Assembly: GCF_017254845.1 (NCBI RefSeq)
Contig: NZ_JAFKCU010000003.1
Location: forward strand, 1 to 64,000
Source of the DNA: Algoriphagus pacificus
Lineage (GTDB): Bacteria > Bacteroidota > Bacteroidia > Cytophagales > Cyclobacteriaceae
Direction: 5' to 3'
DNA length: 64,000 nt
Position numbers and translations under genes: made by a program. The notes below the pieces were generated by a model. That model made no database searches. It worked only from the letters and a program-made list of their open reading frames with translations, and was not told where the DNA came from. Below, in pieces: positions 59,101-64,000 of this stretch (the first letter of the stretch is position 1; the number at the start of each line of letters is the position of its first letter).

Positions 59101-60888
59101 ATGAGGCCTTCCATTTTCATCAGAGGATTGACTGTATGGCTAGTTTTATTTTTATCCAAGGCGGTTTTGGCTGAGACTGTAACGGAGATTCGGGTAAATC
59201 TAGGTGGCTATCCAGCGAATATGCCCAAGAAAGCGCTGGTTTTGAGTAAAGTGGAATTGAATGGCGAGCAGGCTATCCTTCGAAATTCAGCCGGTTTGGA
59301 GATTCGGAAATTAAGTTTGAATCAACTTGAATCCGCTTGGGAACCTTTCCAATACTATTATCAGATGGACTTTTCAATAGTGGAGGAAGCAGGTGAATAT
59401 TATGTGGAGCTGGAAAAGTCCAAGGTTAAAAGTGAGCCCTTTTTCATAGGTTCCTATCCTGCCTGGCAGGAGGATGTTGTTTCATTTATCCGCACTCAGC
59501 GCTGTGGTTTCAATCCCTTGACACAGGAATTTTGTCATCAGGATGATGGCTTAAGCTTTTTTGGACTTTGGTCTGATTCTACAAAAATTGATGCAACTGG
59601 TGGTTGGCATGATGCAGGAGATCAATTGAAATATCTAATTACGAGTAGTAATACCGCGGCCAGGTTACTGATGACTTTCCAGATGAAACCGGAAAAGTTT
59701 AAAGATCAGGTGGATGCCAAAGGTTTACCTGGTGGAAATGAATTGCCAGATATTTTGGATGAGGCAAAATGGGGTTTAGACTGGATCTTAAAACTCCACC
59801 CAGGACCCAATGAATTGTATCATCAGGTGGCAGATGACAGAGATCATCGTGGCTTTAAATTACCTCATGAAGACAATGCTGATTACGGTTGGGGGGCAAA
59901 TAGTTTTAGACCCGTTTATTTTGCTACAGGTAAGCCCCAAGGATTGGCTGAATATAAAAGTGAGGCAACCGGGATAGCAAATTTAGCTGGAAGGTCAGCA
60001 GCAACTCTAGCTCTAGGTTATCAGGTTTTTATCAGCTTTGAAGGCTATCATGACTTTGCTCATCAGTGTATGAAAGCAGCTGTAGAGCTTTATGAAATGG
60101 GCAAAAAGCAAGAGGGGTTCCAGCAAGGAAATAGTTTCAGTGCTCCGTATCGCTATGAAGAAAATACTTGGGCTGATGATATGGAATGGGCTGCTGCTGA
60201 GTTGTTTAAAGTTTCCAAAGAAAAGCAATACCTAGATGATGCCCGTCATTATGCAGATCTGATTCAGGCTTGGTCTTGGATGGAAAGAGATAGTGCCAGC
60301 CATTATGAAATGTATCCTTATGTCAACATGGGTCATTATGCTTTATGGCAGATTGGAAAAGAGGAGGACAAGAAAAAGATGGTGGATTATTATGAACAAA
60401 ACCTCGAAAAAATTCTAATCCGAGCAGAGCAGAATCCCTATGGTGTAGGTCATTTGTTTATTTGGTGTTCCAATAATTTGGCAGCGGCCGTAGCAACTCA
60501 AGCGATGCTCTATGAAGAAATGACGGGCTCTAAAAAGTACCGAAAGTTGATGATGGATCATATGAATTGGCTTTTGGGATTAAATCCTTGGAGCAGCAGT
60601 ATGCTGACAGGCATTCCAGAGCATGCAGATCATCCTGTGGATGTGCACATGCCTTTCTGGAGAATCCTTAATATTCCTGTAAAAGGTAGCTTGGTGGACG
60701 GCCCTTTATGGTCTTCCATTCATGAAAATATGCTTGGGATAGAGCTTTCGGAGCCAGATGAATATGCACATTTACAACCCAAGCATATCAAATACATGGA
60801 TGATTGGATGGATTACAGTACCAATGAACCCACTTTAGACGGTTCAGCCGAACTCTTGATGATTCTGACTTTTCTGAATAATGAGTAA
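59101..60888 (+). CDS. Glycoside hydrolase family 9 (endoglucanase-like)
   Basis: A 595-residue exported enzyme with a signal peptide (to about residue 24). An N-terminal Ig-like CelD-type domain covers about residues 27-125, and the (alpha/alpha)6 GH9 domain follows. The catalytic base region is 'GGWHDAGDQLKY' with D171 and D174, and the acid is E576 in 'TNEPTLDGSAELL' near the end. 'NELPDILDEAKWGLDWILK' is also a family signature. GH9 enzymes cut beta-1,4-glucans (cellulose, mixed-linkage glucan or glucomannan). No dockerin or binding module is attached. It is a single gene with a 226-base upstream region. Confidence 0.93.
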   Translation: MRPSIFIRGLTVWLVLFLSKAVLAETVTEIRVNLGGYPANMPKKALVLSKVELNGEQAILRNSAGLEIRKLSLNQLESAWEPFQYYYQMDFSIVEEAGEYYVELEKSKVKSEPFFIGSYPAWQEDVVSFIRTQRCGFNPLTQEFCHQDDGLSFFGLWSDSTKIDATGGWHDAGDQLKYLITSSNTAARLLMTFQMKPEKFKDQVDAKGLPGGNELPDILDEAKWGLDWILKLHPGPNELYHQVADDRDHRGFKLPHEDNADYGWGANSFRPVYFATGKPQGLAEYKSEATGIANLAGRSAATLALGYQVFISFEGYHDFAHQCMKAAVELYEMGKKQEGFQQGNSFSAPYRYEENTWADDMEWAAAELFKVSKEKQYLDDARHYADLIQAWSWMERDSASHYEMYPYVNMGHYALWQIGKEEDKKKMVDYYEQNLEKILIRAEQNPYGVGHLFIWCSNNLAAAVATQAMLYEEMTGSKKYRKLMMDHMNWLLGLNPWSSSMLTGIPEHADHPVDVHMPFWRILNIPVKGSLVDGPLWSSIHENMLGIELSEPDEYAHLQPKHIKYMDDWMDYSTNEPTLDGSAELLMILTFLNNE

Positions 60889-61015
60889 GACTTTATTTTT
60901 CTATATCCTTTTTCTAGCAGTTCAATTTAAAGCATTGACTACTTGATAGAAGGAGAAGGGATATAAGTTTGAAAAATTTTAAAGTGGAGAAATTCAAAAT
61001 AAACAAAGCAGTAAA

Positions 61016-61525
61016 ATGAAGTATAAAGCATCAATGGATTGGGTGGCGATATTGATTACAATAGGAGTTTTGGTGTTGTTTACTTTTATAGCTCTAAAAC
61101 CTATTTGGCAAATGATGGAGGAGGAGGGAGAATTTAAATTCAGCCTTGTTTATTTTGGAGTAATACTTCTGTTCGCGGGAATTTATATTGGCTGCTGGAT
61201 ATTTGCCCCTCAGTCCTATACATTGAATAGAAGTGAATTGAAAGTGAATCGAGTGATTGGAAGTGTAACCTTTAAGATTTCTGAAATAAAAAGTATACGA
61301 ATCCTTGAAGATTTTGAGTCTAGAGGGACAATTCGAACTTTTGGCGTTGGTGGATTATTTGGATACTATGGGAAATTCTACATTCCAAAAATCGGGAGTT
61401 CGACTTTTTATGCAACTCAAAGGAAAAACAAAATCTTACTGGAGCTCCGGGATGGAAGGAATATCGTAATTACTCCTGATGACTTAGGATTGTATGATCG
61501 CTTGACTGAGTATAAAAACTCTTAA
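61016..61525 (+). CDS. Membrane protein with bacterial PH domain
   Basis: A 169-residue protein with two membrane helices (about residues 11-30 and 43-64) followed by a cytoplasmic PH-like domain: 'SYTLNRSELKVNRVIGSVTFKISEIKSIRIL', 'FGYYGKFYIPKIGSSTFYATQRKNKILLEL' and 'NIVITPDD'. This is the bPH_5-type layout. The function of the family is unknown. It converges with the PAS protein gene, 19 bases apart. Confidence 0.82.
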   Translation: MKYKASMDWVAILITIGVLVLFTFIALKPIWQMMEEEGEFKFSLVYFGVILLFAGIYIGCWIFAPQSYTLNRSELKVNRVIGSVTFKISEIKSIRILEDFESRGTIRTFGVGGLFGYYGKFYIPKIGSSTFYATQRKNKILLELRDGRNIVITPDDLGLYDRLTEYKNS

Positions 61526-61544
61526 TTGACTTTTGAATCAAAAC

Positions 61545-62369
61545 TCATAAATCTGTACTCATTTTAGAGTTAATATCTCTGAGAGCCTGATCGAGTTCTT
61601 TCGCAGAAGTATTGATATGGGTTAATAAGTCCTTTTTTTCTTCATTATCCAATTCAAACCCATTGATCAGATCTGCAATTCCAAGGATCCTGGCCAAAGG
61701 AGCTCTTACAATATGGGATTGTTCGAAGGCTAATTCCCTTAATTTTTTGTTCTGAGATTCCAAGGAATTTAAAAAATTGATCTGCTCGGAAATATTCTGG
61801 AAGGCCGCAATGAAGGTATATTTTTTACTTTTTTCGTTTAGGACTTTCATCCCATAGGCTTTGAGAATAATCGCATCTCCATTTTTGGAGATAATTTGCT
61901 TTGTCAGTTGAAAACTCTTGTTTTCCTTGGAAGAGGCAATTTCCATAAGATCTTCAAAACTTTCTTCTTGAATTTCTTTTGGAAAAAACTCAAGAATATG
62001 TTTCCCAATCAATTCCTCACTTTTGAACCCGGTCATCTTAAAAATATTTTCTGAGATACTTTTGATTTTCCCTGATTCATCGAGTTTCAATATTCCCAGG
62101 TCCGGATTTTTGAAAAGGAGTTCCAAATCAATATTTCTTCTTTTGACACGACTATAAAGTCGGTTGATTAAAATATAGATAAGTAATGCAGTGATGACTA
62201 CAAAAAAGACCCCTTTGATGGATTGATAGGTTGACATTTGGCGGATATCATCGCTGACCAAAGTCTCTGCTACGCTGTCACTAAACAGAATCCAAACAAT
62301 ACCCAAAACCAAATAAGTCAAAGCGATTGACCAAGGTTTGTTGATGTAAAAGGATTTCCCCATAGGCAT
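61545..62369 (-). CDS. Membrane PAS-HisKA protein without ATPase domain
   Basis: A 274-residue protein with two membrane helices (about residues 12-31 and 53-70), then a PAS domain (about 83-195, with 'ISKNGDAIILKAYGMKVL' and the S-box end). The C-terminal helical segment has an H-box-like sequence 'LAFEQSHIVRAPLARILGIADLI'. The protein stops about 50 residues later, so the HATPase domain of a kinase is absent. The stop is followed at once by the convergent PH-domain gene, leaving no room for a lost ATPase part on the same strand. It may be a phosphotransfer or regulatory partner of another kinase. Confidence 0.8.
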   Translation of the reverse strand: MPMGKSFYINKPWSIALTYLVLGIVWILFSDSVAETLVSDDIRQMSTYQSIKGVFFVVITALLIYILINRLYSRVKRRNIDLELLFKNPDLGILKLDESGKIKSISENIFKMTGFKSEELIGKHILEFFPKEIQEESFEDLMEIASSKENKSFQLTKQIISKNGDAIILKAYGMKVLNEKSKKYTFIAAFQNISEQINFLNSLESQNKKLRELAFEQSHIVRAPLARILGIADLINGFELDNEEKKDLLTHINTSAKELDQALRDINSKMSTDL

Positions 62370-62428
62370 TAGGAACTGGATCTTTTCTCTAATTAAATCA
62401 ATTCCATTTAATTAATAAGACCGACATA

Positions 62429-64000
62429 TTAATATTCTTCAATTAGGACTTTACCCTCAATTCCCGAGGGCATGGTTTTCCAATTACTCGCATCAAAGGG
62501 TTTGTAGTCAATATTGACAAAATTGATTTCATGGTAATTTCTCCATTCAATTCCATTTCTATCCAAATACCGGATGCTATTGGCCATAAGATTGGCAACT
62601 TCTATTTTGATGCTGTTTTTTCCATCTTTTAGGTGCTCCGTAATATCCAACTGATAAGGGATGCTCCAAACTGCGCCGGCATATTCTTCATTTATCCAGA
62701 TTTTGGCACTTTCATGCACTTTTTCAAAAGTCAATAAGTATTGCTTTCCCTCAGTTTTCAAAAGTTCTAATTCAGAAGAATATGTAGCCTGTCCCGAGAA
62801 GTCATCTGCTTCAGCTTCTCCTTGATCCGTCCAAGGCTGGATGTAGTCCATCTTTTGGGTTGCAGGAACTTTGGGTTGACCGGCACTGAAAGTAAGTGAC
62901 CAATTGGAAGAAATATCTGTTGCATTCCCTGAACTACTGTAATCAGGCCAAACGGGTAGAGAAGAGGCTTGGGAGTCTAGGACTTTGATAAATATGGATT
63001 CCCCTGATTTCAAATAGATGGTTGTTGTGGTTTTTTCTCCCTCTTTTTGTGAAGCTAGTTTCCCTCTTTTTCCAGTTAATGGATCCATCAAAATCAATTG
63101 ATCAGCATTCACATTTAGGGATATTTTCTCTTGAATCGTATTGGGACTGTGATTTACTAGGAAATAATAAGTGCCATCCTCAGCTTTTCTTCGGATAAAA
63201 TCTAATCCAGTATCTACCAATGTTTCTCTATCAATTCTCAGCTCTTCTAAGGCAGATTGAATGGAATTGGAAAGGATTATTTGACCATTTCCATGATCGG
63301 ATTTTCCGTTTTCAAAATTCAGACTTTCCCATAATTGATCCAAAGCTGCCTGCATGGCTGCGGATTCTGGATGAAAGCCAGGAACAGATTTTGGCTTACT
63401 TTGAAAAATCACCTTAGCACCTTCATCAGCTAATCTGAGGATATTTTTCAAGGTTTCCATGGGCATAAATTCCGTGTCTGGAATGATTAAGACCTGCGCT
63501 TGATGCTTTTCAGATGCTTTGAGCATTCCTTGATCTACCTGAGTTTTGGAGATCATATCATCCGAAATGAAATCCAAGGAATAGCCTACATCCATCATTT
63601 GTTTTGACTGTTTGTAAAAGTCTGTTGGGTGTAGCCATTCATCCACTGCATGCACTGTAATCATCTCCATTTTACCCTTGGGTTCTGCCCAAACATCGTA
63701 TACCGGCCAATAAACCAGCAATTCATTATCTGCCTTTCCAGATTGCAGGATGGACTGGGTTCGGGTGATGAATTGATTGAACTCATCGAAATGAGGCCAG
63801 AGACTGTTTTGTTGGGTCAGGTTTAAGGAAGCATAGAATAGCCAGCCTGGGTAGGGGACATCTTCTGGGCTATAAGTGACTCCATGGTAAAAAATATGAT
63901 TTACGCCAGCTAGGAATGCTTGCTCAACTTCTGGTTTCATCTGGGAAAAAGAAGATTTGAAATGTTCTCCTAGCCATGTGAAAGTTTCCGAGGAAACCAG
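62429..64000 (-). CDS. GH106-type alpha-L-rhamnosidase, C-terminal part (cut by window)
   Basis: The frame is open from the right edge to the stop at 62429, giving about 523 residues. The true N-terminus lies beyond the window, since coding continues upstream of the first ATG (SSETFTWLGEHF). The segment 'FLAGVNHIFYHGVTYSPEDVPYPGWLFYASLN' is highly characteristic of GH106 rhamnosidases. The C-terminal half has a beta-sandwich 'KIWINEEYAGAVWSIPYQLDIT' and 'NSIKIEVANLMANSIRYLD', as in the accessory jelly-roll of these enzymes. It cleaves terminal L-rhamnose from pectin, ulvan or glycosides. Confidence 0.9.
   Translation of the reverse strand: MVSSETFTWLGEHFKSSFSQMKPEVEQAFLAGVNHIFYHGVTYSPEDVPYPGWLFYASLNLTQQNSLWPHFDEFNQFITRTQSILQSGKADNELLVYWPVYDVWAEPKGKMEMITVHAVDEWLHPTDFYKQSKQMMDVGYSLDFISDDMISKTQVDQGMLKASEKHQAQVLIIPDTEFMPMETLKNILRLADEGAKVIFQSKPKSVPGFHPESAAMQAALDQLWESLNFENGKSDHGNGQIILSNSIQSALEELRIDRETLVDTGLDFIRRKAEDGTYYFLVNHSPNTIQEKISLNVNADQLILMDPLTGKRGKLASQKEGEKTTTTIYLKSGESIFIKVLDSQASSLPVWPDYSSSGNATDISSNWSLTFSAGQPKVPATQKMDYIQPWTDQGEAEADDFSGQATYSSELELLKTEGKQYLLTFEKVHESAKIWINEEYAGAVWSIPYQLDITEHLKDGKNSIKIEVANLMANSIRYLDRNGIEWRNYHEINFVNIDYKPFDASNWKTMPSGIEGKVLIEEY

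Noticed and set aside
43889-64000. The sulfatase-to-rhamnosidase region as one polysaccharide utilisation locus
   Set aside because: Genes change strand, are separated by terminators and by peptidase genes, and no SusC/SusD pair lies within it. Several independent units are more likely.

Overview
The window looks like a chromosomal segment of a Bacteroidota bacterium, most likely order Cytophagales and close to Cyclobacteriaceae/Algoriphagus; the genus is inference. The signs are a SusC/SusD pair with FecI/FecR-type regulators, many lipoproteins and Tat-exported enzymes, the promoter pattern TTTG-N18-20-TAnnTTTG, and many carbohydrate-active enzymes. No rRNA, tRNA, CRISPR array or intact transposase was seen.

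Layout. 1-1.4 kb: the tail of a phage-lysis-like cassette (DUF5675 protein, short membrane/coiled-coil protein, holin-like protein). 1.7-5.2 kb: small hypothetical, DUF2306 membrane protein, and a BlaI/BlaR1 pair with a visible operator. 6.4-8.9 kb: GMC oxidoreductase with a likely iron-sulfur motif plus its Tat-lipoprotein partner. 10.1-14.7 kb: autoregulated-looking ArsR-AHSA1-DinB operon, an exported hydrolase, GNAT, PIG-L deacetylase and a zinc-ribbon/alpha-CTD-like protein. 15.7-19.7 kb: PhoX-like lipoprotein, an imelysin-like/di-heme peroxidase fusion, DUF4440 lipoprotein. 19.8-27.2 kb: sigma factor, FecR, SusC, SusD. 28.2-33.9 kb: acyltransferase, ankyrin lipoprotein, membrane-bound AraC-TPR regulator, SnoaL-like protein, GH76. 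34.8-40.0 kb: DNA-repair pair (exonuclease and ligase), pirin, two envelope proteins. 40.4-43.7 kb: response regulator, heme oxygenase and bacteriophytochrome kinase in one operon. 43.9-53.4 kb: sulfatase, Tat-exported Gfo/Idh oxidoreductase, AraC regulator, VCBS lipoprotein, YidR-like propeller and SSS symporter. 53.5-64 kb: M28 peptidase, DUF922-like protease, GH43, beta-trefoil-like protein, GH9, PH-domain protein, a PAS/HisKA protein without an ATPase domain, and the C-terminal part of a GH106 rhamnosidase that runs off the right edge.

How they work together. The right half is rich in plant or algal polysaccharide functions (GH76, sulfatase, GH43, GH9, GH106, SSS transport), but these do not form one compact polysaccharide utilisation locus. 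The SusC/SusD pair stands alone with its own sigma/anti-sigma module. The phytochrome operon makes its own chromophore.

Between genes the window carries a dense set of interspersed structured repeats. One is a composite element of several hairpins (about 150-360 bp) whose stems change in step between copies. Another is a C-rich/G-rich pair flanking a T-rich loop. They account for nearly all long gene-free stretches and for many spurious short reading frames. They are the least explained feature of the window.
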